From positions 1,426,001 through 1,490,000 of the forward strand of contig NZ_CP053707.1 of assembly GCF_013201035.1 (NCBI RefSeq): DNA of 64,000 nt. The letters run 5' to 3'. A program made the translations under genes and the position numbers. Shown one piece after another: positions 1-8,528 of this stretch (positions are counted from its first letter, which is position 1; the number at the start of each line of letters is the position of its first letter). The notes beneath the pieces were generated by a model, which searched no databases, had not been told where the DNA came from, and was given only the letters and a program-made list of their open reading frames with translations. Source of the DNA: Arthrobacter sp. NEB 688 (GTDB lineage: Bacteria; Actinomycetota; Actinomycetes; Actinomycetales; Dermatophilaceae).

Positions 1-251
1 TCGTGCTCGCGCAGGCCGCCGCGCTCACCGGGGCCGCGGCCTCGGGCTGGTACCTCGGGCAGCTGGCCAGCCTCCTCGGCGACCTCTCGCTCGTCGCCAA
101 CCGCGACCGGCTGCTCGTCTTCGGGCTGATGCTCCTCGCGTCGGTGCTGCTCGCCGTCGCCGGGATGGTCGCGCAGGCCTGGTGCCGCATCGACCGCGAC
201 GACGACGAGGACCGGCCCGGGCGCGCGGACGAGGCCGCACCCCGCCCCTGA
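1..251 (+). CDS. DUF3180-type membrane protein, C-terminal part (cut by window edge)
   Basis: Only the last 82 or so residues are visible and the reading frame is open to the left edge, so the start lies outside. The fragment has two hydrophobic stretches (about residues 5-30 and 37-58) and ends in an Asp/Arg-rich polar tail, so it looks like the end of a small integral membrane protein. I call it DUF3180 from length, topology and place: in actinobacteria a DUF3180 protein sits between folK and the DUF2520-panC genes, and DUF2520 and panC follow here. Its function is unknown. The identification rests mainly on context. Confidence 0.55.
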   Translation, partial: VLAQAAALTGAAASGWYLGQLASLLGDLSLVANRDRLLVFGLMLLASVLLAVAGMVAQAWCRIDRDDDEDRPGRADEAAPRP

Positions 252-275
252 CCCGCCCGGATAGGGCGCCGGAGC

Positions 276-489
276 GTGCACGAACTGACGGATGTGTCGA
301 TTCCTGCACACCCCCTGACGGCTGACCGTGCATCAATCGTCGAAAGCGACGATTGATGCACGCCCGGGTGCTCCGGGTGCTGGAGGGGTGCGTGCACGAA
401 TCGTCGAAAGCGTCGACTGATGCACGCCCGGGTGCTCCGGGTGCTGGAGAGGTGCGTGCACGAATCGTCGAAAGCGACGATTGATGCAC
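276..489. repeat. Family 1 hairpin repeats, cluster A (4 copies)
   Basis: Four 34-bp units lie at 276-309, 328-361, 392-425 and 456-489. The copy at 328 is a perfect hairpin: arms GTGCATCAATCGTCG and CGACGATTGATGCAC around an AAAG loop. The last three copies are exactly 64 bp apart, with near-identical 30-bp spacers. The first copy is degenerate and matches the second subtype seen in cluster C. The cluster fills the gap between two convergent genes. Related clusters lie at 17655-17812 and 59155-59470. The spacers are repeated too, so this is not a CRISPR array. Confidence 0.9.
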
Positions 490-521
490 GCCCGGGTGAC
501 CGGTCCGGAGCGTGCCGGCGG

Positions 522-1709
522 CTACTTGTCGACGTCGCCGACGACGAAGAACATCGAGCCGAGCACGGCGACCATGTCGGCGACGAGGCAGCCGGGCAGC
601 ACCTCGGTCAACACCTGGACGTTGTTGAACGACGCCGAGCGCAGCTTGAGTCGCCACGGCGTCTTCTCGCCGCGCGAGACGAGGTGGTACCCGTTGAGCC
701 CCAACGGGTTCTCGGTCGCGGTGTAGCGCTCGCCCTCGGGCACCTTGAGCACCTTCGGCAGCCGCTGGTTGACCGGCCCGGGGGGCAGCGTCCGCAGGCG
801 GTCCAGGCAGGCGTCGGCGAGGTCGAGGCTGACGTGCACCTGCTCGAGCAGAACCTCTAGCCGGGCGAGGCAGTCGCCCTCGGTGCGGGTGACGACGCGG
901 CCGGGGCCGCCGGGGCCGAAGAGCTCGGCGTACGCGAGGTACGGGTCGTCGCGCCGCAGGTCGAGGTCGACACCGCTGGCGCGGGCGATCGGGCCGGAGA
1001 CGCCGTACGCGAGGACCGTCGCGGGGTCGAGCACCCCGACGCCGCGGGTGCGGGCGAGGAGGATCTCGTTGCCGACGAGCAGCGACTCGAGCTCGGGCAG
1101 GCGGCGGCGCACGGCATCCACGGCGTCGCCGACCCGCCCGAGCCACCCCGCGGGCACGTCCTCCTTGAGGCCGCCGACGCGGTTGAACATGTAGTGCATC
1201 CGGCCGCCGGAGGCCTCCTCCATGACGGCCTGCAGCTCCTCGCGCTCGCGGAACGCGTAGAACACCGGCGTGATGGCGCCGAGCTCCAGGGGGTAGGAGC
1301 CGAGGAACATCAGGTGGTTGAGCACCCGGTTGAGCTCGGCGAGGAGCGTGCGGAGCCAGACGGCGCGCTCGGGCACCTCCATCCCGAGCATCGCCTCGAC
1401 GCCGAGCACGACTCCGAGCTCGTTGGAGAAGGCCGAGAGCCAGTCGTGGCGGTTGGCGAGGACGGTGATCTGCCGGTAGTCGCGCACCTCGAAGAGCTTC
1501 TCGGCGCCCCGGTGCATGTAGCCGACGACCGGTTCGGCGGCGACGATGCGCTCGCCGTCGAGGACGACCTTGAGCCGGAGCACGCCGTGCGTCGCCGGGT
1601 GCTGCGGGCCGATGTTGAGGACCATGTCGGCCGTGGCGAGCCCGCCGGCCCCGACGGCGACGTCGAGGGCACGGGGCGCGTGCGGCTCGGTGGGGGCGTC
1701 GTGGCTCAC
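522..1709 (-). CDS. nuoD2: NADH-quinone oxidoreductase subunit D paralogue (stand-alone)
   Basis: A 395-residue protein of the 49-kDa/NuoD family, the quinone-site subunit of complex I. Near the N-terminus it has the family motif [12 protein letters not shown] (about residues 34-45) and the family C-terminus ending GDVDK, so it looks full length. The GTG start at 1709 gives a protein that begins a little before the conserved block. It is distinct from the nuoD in the nuo operon at 63661: at the conserved His-x-Gly site it reads MHRGAEK (His66, Arg67), whereas the operon copy reads LHTGIEK. It lies 29 bp downstream of a MidA/NDUFAF7-type methyltransferase on the same strand, so the two are probably co-transcribed. 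Complex I-like or other quinone/hydrogenase-type use is possible; function is inferred from family only. Confidence 0.88.
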   Translation of the reverse strand: MSHDAPTEPHAPRALDVAVGAGGLATADMVLNIGPQHPATHGVLRLKVVLDGERIVAAEPVVGYMHRGAEKLFEVRDYRQITVLANRHDWLSAFSNELGVVLGVEAMLGMEVPERAVWLRTLLAELNRVLNHLMFLGSYPLELGAITPVFYAFREREELQAVMEEASGGRMHYMFNRVGGLKEDVPAGWLGRVGDAVDAVRRRLPELESLLVGNEILLARTRGVGVLDPATVLAYGVSGPIARASGVDLDLRRDDPYLAYAELFGPGGPGRVVTRTEGDCLARLEVLLEQVHVSLDLADACLDRLRTLPPGPVNQRLPKVLKVPEGERYTATENPLGLNGYHLVSRGEKTPWRLKLRSASFNNVQVLTEVLPGCLVADMVAVLGSMFFVVGDVDK

Positions 1710-1738
1710 GCGGCCAGTCTGCCGCACGGCCCGCGAGG

Positions 1739-2698
1739 TCACCCGGGGCGCACGCGGGCGAGGACCCAGCGGAACCCGCCGAGGCCGGCCGGGTCGGTGA
1801 GCGCGGTGAGCGCCGAGGTGTCCGCCAGCGCCGCGAGGTAGCCCGCGGGGTCGGTACGGGCGAGGGCGTGGTCGGGCAGGCCGGTGCGGCCGAGCAGCCG
1901 GTGCAGGGCCTCGCGCTGCGTCGTCAGCTCGTCGTGCCGCAGCGAGTCGACGGCGACGTGGGCGGTGAGGTCGCGGGAGCCGTCGGGCAGCGGGTCGACG
2001 ACGACGCCCTCGCGGTAGGCCACGAGCGTCCCGCCGACCGGGTGCTCCTCCCGGGTGTGGCCGTAGTCGACGGCGAGCACGGTGCCCCGGCGCACGCGCC
2101 CGAGGAGGGACTCCCAGGCGCGGTCGCGCGCGAGGCCGACCTCGACGCGGGAGCCGGCCGGCAGGCCGTCCGCGGGCCGGTGCGCGGCGCACCAGGCGGC
2201 GTCGTCGGGGCCGAGCGGCCCCCCGAGCGACTCCTCGCCGGTGGCGGGGTCGACGAGGACGGTGCGCAGGCGCCCGTCCGTGTCGACCTCGGCCACGGTG
2301 CAGGGCACGACGTCGAGCCACTCGTGGGCCACGACGAGCACGTCGTCGAGGTCGGTGAGCGCGTCGGGGAGGCCCGGGCCGCCGGGGGAGGGCATCCAGC
2401 GGACGTCGTCCGGCAGGCCTTGCGGTCGCTCCACGACGTCGACCCCGGTGAGCCGCAGGGCGGGACGCTCGGCCCGCAGCGCCGTGAGGAGCTCGCCGCG
2501 GCCGGCGCCGACGTCGACGACGTGGGTGGCACCTTCCTCGTCGGCGAGGCGCGCGAGGGCGCGGGCGAGGTGTGCCCCGAGGCCACCGTGGGAGGAGGTG
2601 GTGAAGTGCCCGGCCGGTCCCTCGGGGCGGCGGTAGAACCCGTCGGGGCCGTAGAGGGCGTGCTGCCACGCCTCGCGCCAGGGCAGCGGGTCGCTCAC
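1739..2698 (-). CDS. SAM-dependent methyltransferase, MidA/NDUFAF7 (COG1565) family
   Basis: 319 residues with a GTG start. Motifs expected of the COG1565/DUF185 family are present: YGPDGFY near residues 16-22, HFTTSSHGG near 31-39, the SAM-binding loop VDVGAGRGE near 61-69, and AHEWLDVVP near 125-135. The human member NDUFAF7 dimethylates an arginine of NDUFS2, the NuoD homologue, and is needed for complex I assembly. Here the gene lies directly upstream of a stand-alone NuoD-like gene on the same strand, 29 bp apart, so an arginine methyltransferase acting on that neighbour is the natural guess. The divergent DUF2520 gene starts 65 bp away. Confidence 0.82.
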   Translation of the reverse strand: MSDPLPWREAWQHALYGPDGFYRRPEGPAGHFTTSSHGGLGAHLARALARLADEEGATHVVDVGAGRGELLTALRAERPALRLTGVDVVERPQGLPDDVRWMPSPGGPGLPDALTDLDDVLVVAHEWLDVVPCTVAEVDTDGRLRTVLVDPATGEESLGGPLGPDDAAWCAAHRPADGLPAGSRVEVGLARDRAWESLLGRVRRGTVLAVDYGHTREEHPVGGTLVAYREGVVVDPLPDGSRDLTAHVAVDSLRHDELTTQREALHRLLGRTGLPDHALARTDPAGYLAALADTSALTALTDPAGLGGFRWVLARVRPG

Positions 2699-2763
2699 GC
2701 GGGCAGGCTAGCCGGTGGGCCGACCGGTCCGAGCCGTGGCGGCGCGGGGTAGCGTGCTGGCTC

Positions 2764-3648
2764 GTGGACGGCCTCGAGCACCCAGCCCGGCTCAGCGTCG
2801 GCGTCGTCGGCGCCGGCAAGGTGGGGTCGGTCCTGGGCGCCGCGCTCGTGCGGGCCGGTCACCGCGTCACCGGGGCCTACGCCGTCTCGGACGCCAGCCG
2901 GGAGCGGGCGGCCACGCTGCTGCCCGGGGTGCCCGTGGCCGACGTCCGCACCGTCGTCGAGGGCGCCGAGCTCGTGCTCCTCGCCGTGCCGGACGACGCC
3001 CTCGGCCACCTCGTCCGCGGGCTGTCGGCGACCGGGGCCTGGCAGGCCGGCCAGCTCGTCGTCCACACGAGCGGCCGCCACGGCACGACGGTGCTCGAGC
3101 CGGTGCGCGAGCACCACGCGATGCCGCTCGCCCTCCACCCGGCGATGACGTTCACCGGCACCGCGATGGACCTCCAGCGGCTGGTCGACTGCGCCTTCGG
3201 GGTCACCGCCGACGAGGTGCTGCGGCCGGTCGCCGAGGCCCTCGTCCTCGAGATGGGCGGCACGCCGGTGTGGGTCCCCGAGGAGGACCGGCTGGCCTAC
3301 CACGCGGCGCTCGCCCACGGCGCCAACCACCTCGTCACCCTCACCGCCGAGGCGATGGAGGTGCTGGCGCGCGCCGGGGTGGCGGACCCCCGCGCCGTGC
3401 TCGGCCCGCTCATGCACGCCGCCCTCGACAACGCCCTGCGGATGGGTGACGCGGCGCTCACCGGGCCGGTCGCGCGCGGCGACGTCGGCACCCTCGCGGC
3501 CCACCTGCGCGAGCTCGACCTCGTGGCGCCCGAGGTGCGGCGCACCTACGTCGCCCTCGCGCGCGCCACGGCGCTGCGCGCGCTCGACAGCGGGCGGCTG
3601 TCGCCGACGGCGGCCGAGCCGCTGCTCGGCGTCCTCGGCACCGACTGA
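2764..3648 (+). CDS. Rossmann-like / DUF2520 protein (PanG-type ketopantoate reductase candidate)
   Basis: 294 residues with a GTG start. The N-terminal NAD(P)-binding fold is plain, with [11 protein letters not shown] near residues 12-22, and the helical C-terminal half (from about 135) matches the DUF2520 layout. As I recall, the third class of ketopantoate reductase, PanG, belongs to this Rossmann-like plus DUF2520 family. The gene stands before panC, separated by one secreted-protein gene, which fits the reduction of ketopantoate to pantoate for coenzyme A synthesis. No PanE is seen in the window. The enzymatic role is inferred from family and context. Confidence 0.75.
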   Translation: MDGLEHPARLSVGVVGAGKVGSVLGAALVRAGHRVTGAYAVSDASRERAATLLPGVPVADVRTVVEGAELVLLAVPDDALGHLVRGLSATGAWQAGQLVVHTSGRHGTTVLEPVREHHAMPLALHPAMTFTGTAMDLQRLVDCAFGVTADEVLRPVAEALVLEMGGTPVWVPEEDRLAYHAALAHGANHLVTLTAEAMEVLARAGVADPRAVLGPLMHAALDNALRMGDAALTGPVARGDVGTLAAHLRELDLVAPEVRRTYVALARATALRALDSGRLSPTAAEPLLGVLGTD

Positions 3649-3763
3649 CGACGCATCCCGGCCGTCCGGACCCACTTTCCGCGAATCGACCACGGCCGCA
3701 GGGCGGTCGGCGATACGGTCGCGCGGCGGTCAGGGGACCGCCCGAACCGAGGGGAAAGACAGC

Positions 3764-4489
3764 ATGCGTCGTACCGTTTCATCCACCCTGGGCACGATGG
3801 CGCTCGCCGCCGGCCTCCTCGTCGCGCCGGCGGCCCCGTCGGGCGCGGCCACCGCGTCGTCCGTCGCGGCGTTCCCCGTCCAGGCGACGACCCTGTCCGT
3901 GACCAAGGGGGCGTCGACCTACGTCTACGGCGCGTCGGCGAAGCTCGCCGTCCACCTGTCGGTCCCCGACGCGACGGTCTCGGTCTACGCCACGCCGTAC
4001 CACGGCACGAAGAAGCTGCTCACGACGACCGTGGTCGACGCGAACGGCGACCTCACGGTGACGACGCCCGTCACCGTGCGCACGGCGTTCACCGTCGAGT
4101 ACGCCGGTGACGTGGAGCACGAGCCCGCGATCGCCGGGACCCACGTCGACGTCCGCGCGAAGGTGACGACGCGGACGACCCGCGTCATCGGGCACTCGGG
4201 GTCCTACCAGCTCGTCAGGACCGGGTCGAAGCCCTACGTCGTCGGCACGGTCGCGCCGTCGCACGCCGGCCAGTGCGTGAAGTTCCAGGGGCAGGAGCCG
4301 AAGGGCAGCGGCTGGGGCTACACGCAGACCACCGACTGCTTCCGCCTCAACTCCAAGAGCGCCACGTCGGTCTACTTCGGGTCGAGCTGGCCCGCCGGCG
4401 CGAAGGTGCGCATGCGGGTCCTCTGGGGCGGCGACACGAAGAACGCGGCCGCGAACTCCGCCTGGACCTACCTCAAGTTCGTCCGCTGA
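3764..4489 (+). CDS. Secreted protein with Ig-like repeat region, unknown function
   Basis: 241 residues. An ATG at 3764 follows an AGGGGAAAG ribosome-binding site. The N-terminus is a clear signal peptide (basic start, hydrophobic core, Ala-rich cleavage region near residues 25-30). The mature part is rich in Thr, Ser and Val, with beta-strand patterns such as YGASAKLAVHLSVPDATVSVY that resemble bacterial Ig-like domains. Two cysteines in the C-terminal half (QCVKF and TDCFRL) could form a disulfide. I do not recognise a function. It sits between the DUF2520 gene and panC, with a strong hairpin just after its stop, so it is probably its own unit. Confidence 0.8.
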   Translation: MRRTVSSTLGTMALAAGLLVAPAAPSGAATASSVAAFPVQATTLSVTKGASTYVYGASAKLAVHLSVPDATVSVYATPYHGTKKLLTTTVVDANGDLTVTTPVTVRTAFTVEYAGDVEHEPAIAGTHVDVRAKVTTRTTRVIGHSGSYQLVRTGSKPYVVGTVAPSHAGQCVKFQGQEPKGSGWGYTQTTDCFRLNSKSATSVYFGSSWPAGAKVRMRVLWGGDTKNAAANSAWTYLKFVR

Positions 4490-4493
4490 CGCG

Positions 4494-4531
4494 GCGACGG
4501 GCCCGCCGGGACCTCCCGGCGGGCCCGTCGC
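4494..4531 (+). terminator. Hairpin terminator after the secreted-protein gene
   Basis: A perfect 17-bp GC stem (arm GCGACGGGCCCGCCGGG) with an ACCT loop starts 5 bases after the stop codon. There is no T-run, as is common in high-GC actinobacteria. It separates the secreted-protein gene from panC. Confidence 0.7.
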
Positions 4532-4556
4532 GGCTCGGGTGCGCAAGGATGCGGGC

Positions 4557-5486
4557 ATGACGTCGCAGTCGACCGACCCCCGTGCCGTCCCGACGGTGGC
4601 GATGACCCGCGAGGAGCTCAAGGCCGCCCGCGAGGCCCTCCCCAGCCGGGACGTGGCCGTCGTCATGACGATGGGGGCCCTCCACGAGGGGCACGCCCAG
4701 CTCATCCGCGCCGCCCGGCAGCGTCACGACCACGTCGTCGTGACGATCTTCCTCAACCCGCTCCAGTTCGGGCCCAAGGAGGACCTCTCGCGCTACCCGC
4801 GCACCTTCGACGACGACATGGCCATCTGCACCGCGGCCGGCGTCGACGTCGTCTTCGCCCCGACGCCGGACGTCGTCTACCCCGACGGCGACCCGGGCGT
4901 GCGCATCTCGGCCGGTCCGCTCGGCGAGCTGCTCGAGGGGGCCTCCCGCGCGGGGCACTTCGACGGCGTCCTCACGGTCGTCGGCAAGCTGCTGCACCTG
5001 ACGGCCGCCCGCAGCGCGTACTTCGGCCAGAAGGACGCCCAGCAGCTGCTCCTCATCCGGCGGATGGTCCGCGACCTCGACGTGCCGGTCGACGTCGTGT
5101 CGGTCCCGACCGTGCGCGAGGCCGACGGGCTCGCGATGAGCAGCCGCAACACCTACCTCACCGACTCCGACCGCGAGGTCGCGCTCTGCCTCAGCCGTGC
5201 GCTGCGGGCCGGCGGGGCCGCCGCGCCGTTCGGGCCCTCGGCGGTGCGCCGCGCCGCCCGCGAGGTGCTCGTCGAGGAGCCGCTCGCCCTCGTCGACTAC
5301 CTCGTGCTCGTCCACCCGCAGACGCTCGCCGACGTCCCCGAGTGGTACCGCGGCGAGGCGCTGCTCGCGGTCGCCGCGCGCATCGGCACGACCCGCCTCA
5401 TCGACAACACCCCGCTCCTCGTCGGGCCGGGGGGCGGCGCCCTCGACGTCTTCTCGGACGTCTCCCACGCCCGCGCCGATGTCTGA
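4557..5486 (+). CDS. panC: Pantoate--beta-alanine ligase
   Basis: 309 residues from the ATG at 4557. A GTG at 4539 is in frame, but it overlaps the region just behind the terminator and adds no conserved sequence. The protein joins pantoate and beta-alanine with ATP to make pantothenate in the cytosol. Family motifs are present: MTMGALHEGH near residues 37-46 (the usual Pro is Met here), FLNPLQFGPKED, YFGQKDAQQ and the nucleotide-closing MSSRN motif. Length is normal. The stop overlaps the start of nadB by 8 bases, so panC, nadB and nadC form one operon linking coenzyme A and NAD synthesis. panD is not in the window. Confidence 0.96.
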   Translation: MTSQSTDPRAVPTVAMTREELKAAREALPSRDVAVVMTMGALHEGHAQLIRAARQRHDHVVVTIFLNPLQFGPKEDLSRYPRTFDDDMAICTAAGVDVVFAPTPDVVYPDGDPGVRISAGPLGELLEGASRAGHFDGVLTVVGKLLHLTAARSAYFGQKDAQQLLLIRRMVRDLDVPVDVVSVPTVREADGLAMSSRNTYLTDSDREVALCLSRALRAGGAAAPFGPSAVRRAAREVLVEEPLALVDYLVLVHPQTLADVPEWYRGEALLAVAARIGTTRLIDNTPLLVGPGGGALDVFSDVSHARADV

Positions 5487-7209
5487 GGGCGGGCCCGAGG
5501 CGCCGGAGGGCGCCGTCCTGCCGGGGTCGCCCCTGCTGCCGCGCCGCCTCGCCGCGCCCGCGCCGGGGTGGACGGTCGAGGCCGACGTCGTCGTGGTCGG
5601 CTCGGGCATCGCCGGGCTGACCTGCGCCCTGCGCCTGCGCGAGCGGGTCGAGCGGGTGCTGCTCGTGACCAAGACCGTCCTGTCGGCGGGCTCGACCGCC
5701 TGGGCCCAGGGCGGCATCGCCGCGGCCCTGCACCCCGAGGACACCCCCGACGAGCACCTCGACGACACCCTCGTCGCGGGTGTCGGGCTCTGCGACGTCG
5801 AGGCCGTCCGGGCGCTGGTCACCGAGGGGCCGGACCGCGTCCGCGAGCTCGTCGCGCTCGGCGCCGAGTTCGACCGCGACGCCGGCGGAGACATCAAGCT
5901 GACCCGTGAGGGCGGGCACCACCGCGACCGGATCGCGCACGCCGGCGGCGACGCCACCGGGGCCGAGATCTCGCGGGCGCTCATCGCCGCGCTGCGGGCG
6001 GTCGTGGCCGACCCCGGCATCGAGGTCGTCGAGCACGCGCTCGTCGTCGACCTGCTGACCGACGCCGACGGCGCGGTGGGCGGCGTCACGCTCCACGTCA
6101 TCGGCGAGGGCCAGGTCGACGGCGTCGGCGCCGCGCGCGCCCGGGCCGTCGTGCTCGCCACCGGTGGCCTCGGCCAGATCTACACCTCGACGACCAACCC
6201 GCCGGTCGCGACCGGCGACGGGATGGCGGCCGCCCTGCGCGCCGGCGCCCGCGTCACCGACCTCGAGTTCGTCCAGTTCCACCCGACGGTCCTCTTCCTC
6301 GGGGAGGGCTCGACCGGGCAGCAGCCGCTCATCTCGGAGGCCGTGCGCGGCGAGGGCGCCTTCCTCGTCGACGACCGCGGCGAGCGCTTCATGCTCGGGC
6401 GGCACGAGCAGGCCGACCTCGCCCCGCGCGACGTCGTGGCGCGCGGCATCCTCGACGTCATGGGCGAGCGCGGGCTGGCGCACGTCTGGCTCGACGCCCG
6501 CCACCTGGGGGGCGAGTTCCTCGAGCGGCGCTTCCCGTCCATCGTCGCGCGCTGCCGCGAGCTGGGGTTCGACCCCGCCACCGACCTCCTGCCGGTCGCG
6601 CCCGCGCAGCACTACGCCTCCGGTGGGGTCGAGACCGACCTGCACGGGCGCACCTCCCTCGAGGGGCTCTACGCGTGCGGGGAGGCGTCGTGCACCGGTG
6701 TGCACGGGGCGAACCGGCTGGCGTCGAACTCGCTGCTCGAGGGCCTCGTCTTCGCGCACCGCATCGCCGACGACGTCACGCAGCGCCTGGGGTCCGGCGA
6801 CCTGCCGTGGCGCGAGGTGCTGGCCGACGACGGCGCGGCCGCCGACCTGCTCGACTCGTCGCAGCGGATCACGGTGCAGCGCAGCATGACCCGTGGATGC
6901 GGCCCGCTCCGCAGCGAGGAGTCCACGGCCTCGACGCTGCGGGCGCTCGAGGAGCTGGCCACCGCGCCGGCCGGCGACGCCGAGCCGGGGCCGCGCACCT
7001 GGGAGACGACCAACCTCCTGCACCTGGGCCAGGCGCTCGCGCTCCTCGCGCACCGCCGCGAGGAGACGCGCGGCGGCCACGTGCGCACCGACTTCCCGCG
7101 CCGCGACGACGAGCGCTGGCTCGTCCACCAGTCCGTCGTCCGGGCCGGCGACGGTCGGCTCGACGTCGCCGAGCGGCCCGCCCTCGACCCCCTCGGAGGA
7201 CCCCTGTGA
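5479..7209 (+). CDS. nadB: L-aspartate oxidase
   Basis: 576 residues. The protein oxidises L-aspartate to iminoaspartate with FAD, the first step of de novo NAD synthesis. The FAD-binding loop VVGSGIAGLT is near residues 39-48. The flavoprotein motif STAWAQGGIAA, the active-site stretch REGGHHRDRIAHAGGDATG and the second FAD contact HGANRLASNSLLEG all follow, and the C-terminal helical domain is complete. The ATG at 5479 lies inside the end of panC. nadC follows with a 4-bp overlap. The partner nadA (quinolinate synthase) is not in the window. Confidence 0.96.
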   Translation: MSEGGPEAPEGAVLPGSPLLPRRLAAPAPGWTVEADVVVVGSGIAGLTCALRLRERVERVLLVTKTVLSAGSTAWAQGGIAAALHPEDTPDEHLDDTLVAGVGLCDVEAVRALVTEGPDRVRELVALGAEFDRDAGGDIKLTREGGHHRDRIAHAGGDATGAEISRALIAALRAVVADPGIEVVEHALVVDLLTDADGAVGGVTLHVIGEGQVDGVGAARARAVVLATGGLGQIYTSTTNPPVATGDGMAAALRAGARVTDLEFVQFHPTVLFLGEGSTGQQPLISEAVRGEGAFLVDDRGERFMLGRHEQADLAPRDVVARGILDVMGERGLAHVWLDARHLGGEFLERRFPSIVARCRELGFDPATDLLPVAPAQHYASGGVETDLHGRTSLEGLYACGEASCTGVHGANRLASNSLLEGLVFAHRIADDVTQRLGSGDLPWREVLADDGAAADLLDSSQRITVQRSMTRGCGPLRSEESTASTLRALEELATAPAGDAEPGPRTWETTNLLHLGQALALLAHRREETRGGHVRTDFPRRDDERWLVHQSVVRAGDGRLDVAERPALDPLGGPL

Positions 7210-8093
7210 GCGACCTCGGCTTCCCCCTCGACGACGCCCGGCTCGTCGTCGAGCGCGCCCTCGACGAGGACCTCGGCACGTCGGGCACCGGTGGGCGGGA
7301 CGTCACCACGCTGGCGACCATCCCCGAGGCGCAGCGGTCCGTCGCGCACGTCGTGGCGCGCGCCCACGGCGTCCTGGCCGGCGGGCCGGTCGTCGCCCTC
7401 GTGGTGTCGGCGGTGTCCCGACGGCTCGGCACCGGCGCGGTCGACGTCGAGGTGCACGTCGCGGACGGCGCGCGGATCACCCGCGGCCACCACCTCGCGA
7501 CGCTGCGCGGCTCGACCCGCACGACGCTCGTCGCCGAGCGGACCGTGCTCAACGTCCTCTCGCGCACCTCCGGGATCGCGACGCACACGCGACGGTGGGC
7601 CGACGCCCTCGAGGGGACGGGCGCCACCGTCCTCGACACCCGCAAGACGACGCCGGGGATGCGCGCGCTCGAGAAGTACGCGGTGCGCTGCGGCGGCGGC
7701 ACCAACAAGCGGATGGGCCTGTACGACGTCGCGATGATCAAGGACAACCACAAGCTCGCCGCCGGCGGCCTGACCCAGGCGTACGAGGCGGTGCGGCGGG
7801 CCTACCCCGACGTCGACGTGCAGGTCGAGGTGACGACGACGGAGGAGGCGCTGGAGTCGGTCGCCGTGGGGGCGCGGTTCCTGCTGTGCGACAACATGAC
7901 TCCCGCGCTGCTGCGTCGCACCGTCGAGGCCGTGCGAGCCACCGGCGAGCACGTCGAGCTCGAGGCGACGGGAGGCCTCACGCTCGAGGTCGTCCGCGAG
8001 TACGCCGAGACGGGGGTCGACTTCCTGTCGGTCGGGGGCCTGACGCACTCGTCACCGATCGTCGACATCGCGCTCGACCTCGACGACGCCTGA
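7206..8093 (+). CDS. nadC: Nicotinate-nucleotide diphosphorylase (carboxylating)
   Basis: 295 residues, starting with a GTG that overlaps the nadB stop by 4 bp. It converts quinolinate and PRPP to nicotinate mononucleotide. Typical sequence is present: the NVLSRTSGIAT helix, the substrate-binding LDTRKTTPGMR segment, the GGGTNKRMGLYD loop and the C-terminal barrel strand FLSVGGLTHS. Length is normal for the family. A weak 7-bp hairpin overlaps its stop codon (8087-8104), ending the operon before an opposing gene. Confidence 0.96.
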   Translation: MSDLGFPLDDARLVVERALDEDLGTSGTGGRDVTTLATIPEAQRSVAHVVARAHGVLAGGPVVALVVSAVSRRLGTGAVDVEVHVADGARITRGHHLATLRGSTRTTLVAERTVLNVLSRTSGIATHTRRWADALEGTGATVLDTRKTTPGMRALEKYAVRCGGGTNKRMGLYDVAMIKDNHKLAAGGLTQAYEAVRRAYPDVDVQVEVTTTEEALESVAVGARFLLCDNMTPALLRRTVEAVRATGEHVELEATGGLTLEVVREYAETGVDFLSVGGLTHSSPIVDIALDLDDA

Positions 8094-8115
8094 CGGCTCA
8101 GGCGAGGTCAGGCGC

Positions 8116-8478
8116 TCAGGCGCTCGGCCACTCGCGGACCACGACGCAGACCGTCGTGGCATCCAGCAGCGCGAACTCGCGCGCGCCCCACGGGCGTTCG
8201 CGCGGAGAGGGCAGGTTGGGGTGCAGCAGGTCCGGGCGGCGGGACGACACGTCGGCGAACACGGCGTCCAGGTCGTCGGTCTCGAGGCCGAGCTCGGGGC
8301 GCTCGGAGTGCGCCGCCGCCTCGGCGTTCTCGGCCAGCTGGATCTTCGCGCCGTCGCGCTCCAGCACGACGAAGCCGCCGTCGCGGTGCACGACCTCCAT
8401 CCCGAGGCCGTCGACGAAGAGGTCGAGCCCGACCGAGACGTCCTCGTAGAAGACGGTGGTGACGACGCGGGTCAGCAT
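8116..8478 (-). CDS. VOC (glyoxalase/bleomycin-resistance) family protein
   Basis: 120 residues forming one VOC domain: beta-strand starts VVTTVFYEDV, an amphipathic middle, and a strand ending REFALLDATTVCVVV. Such proteins work as metal-dependent lyases, dioxygenases or ligand-binding resistance proteins. The usual His/Glu metal ligands are not obvious, and the substrate cannot be told. It converges on nadC and is divergent from the flavin reductase gene. Confidence 0.75.
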   Translation of the reverse strand: MLTRVVTTVFYEDVSVGLDLFVDGLGMEVVHRDGGFVVLERDGAKIQLAENAEAAAHSERPELGLETDDLDAVFADVSSRRPDLLHPNLPSPRERPWGAREFALLDATTVCVVVREWPSA

Positions 8479-8528
8479 CCACCCAGTCTGCTGCCGGGCG
8501 CCGCGGGGCGGAAGCCTAGGCTCGGGGG

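Noticed and set aside
276-489. CRISPR-like array of regularly spaced palindromic repeats (also 17655-17812, 33695-33940 and 59155-59470)
   Set aside because: The sequences between repeats are themselves repeated, the units are long hairpins and no cas gene is present.
5487-8093. Loss of nadA or panD
   Set aside because: Neither is in the window, but they may lie elsewhere, so no loss can be claimed.
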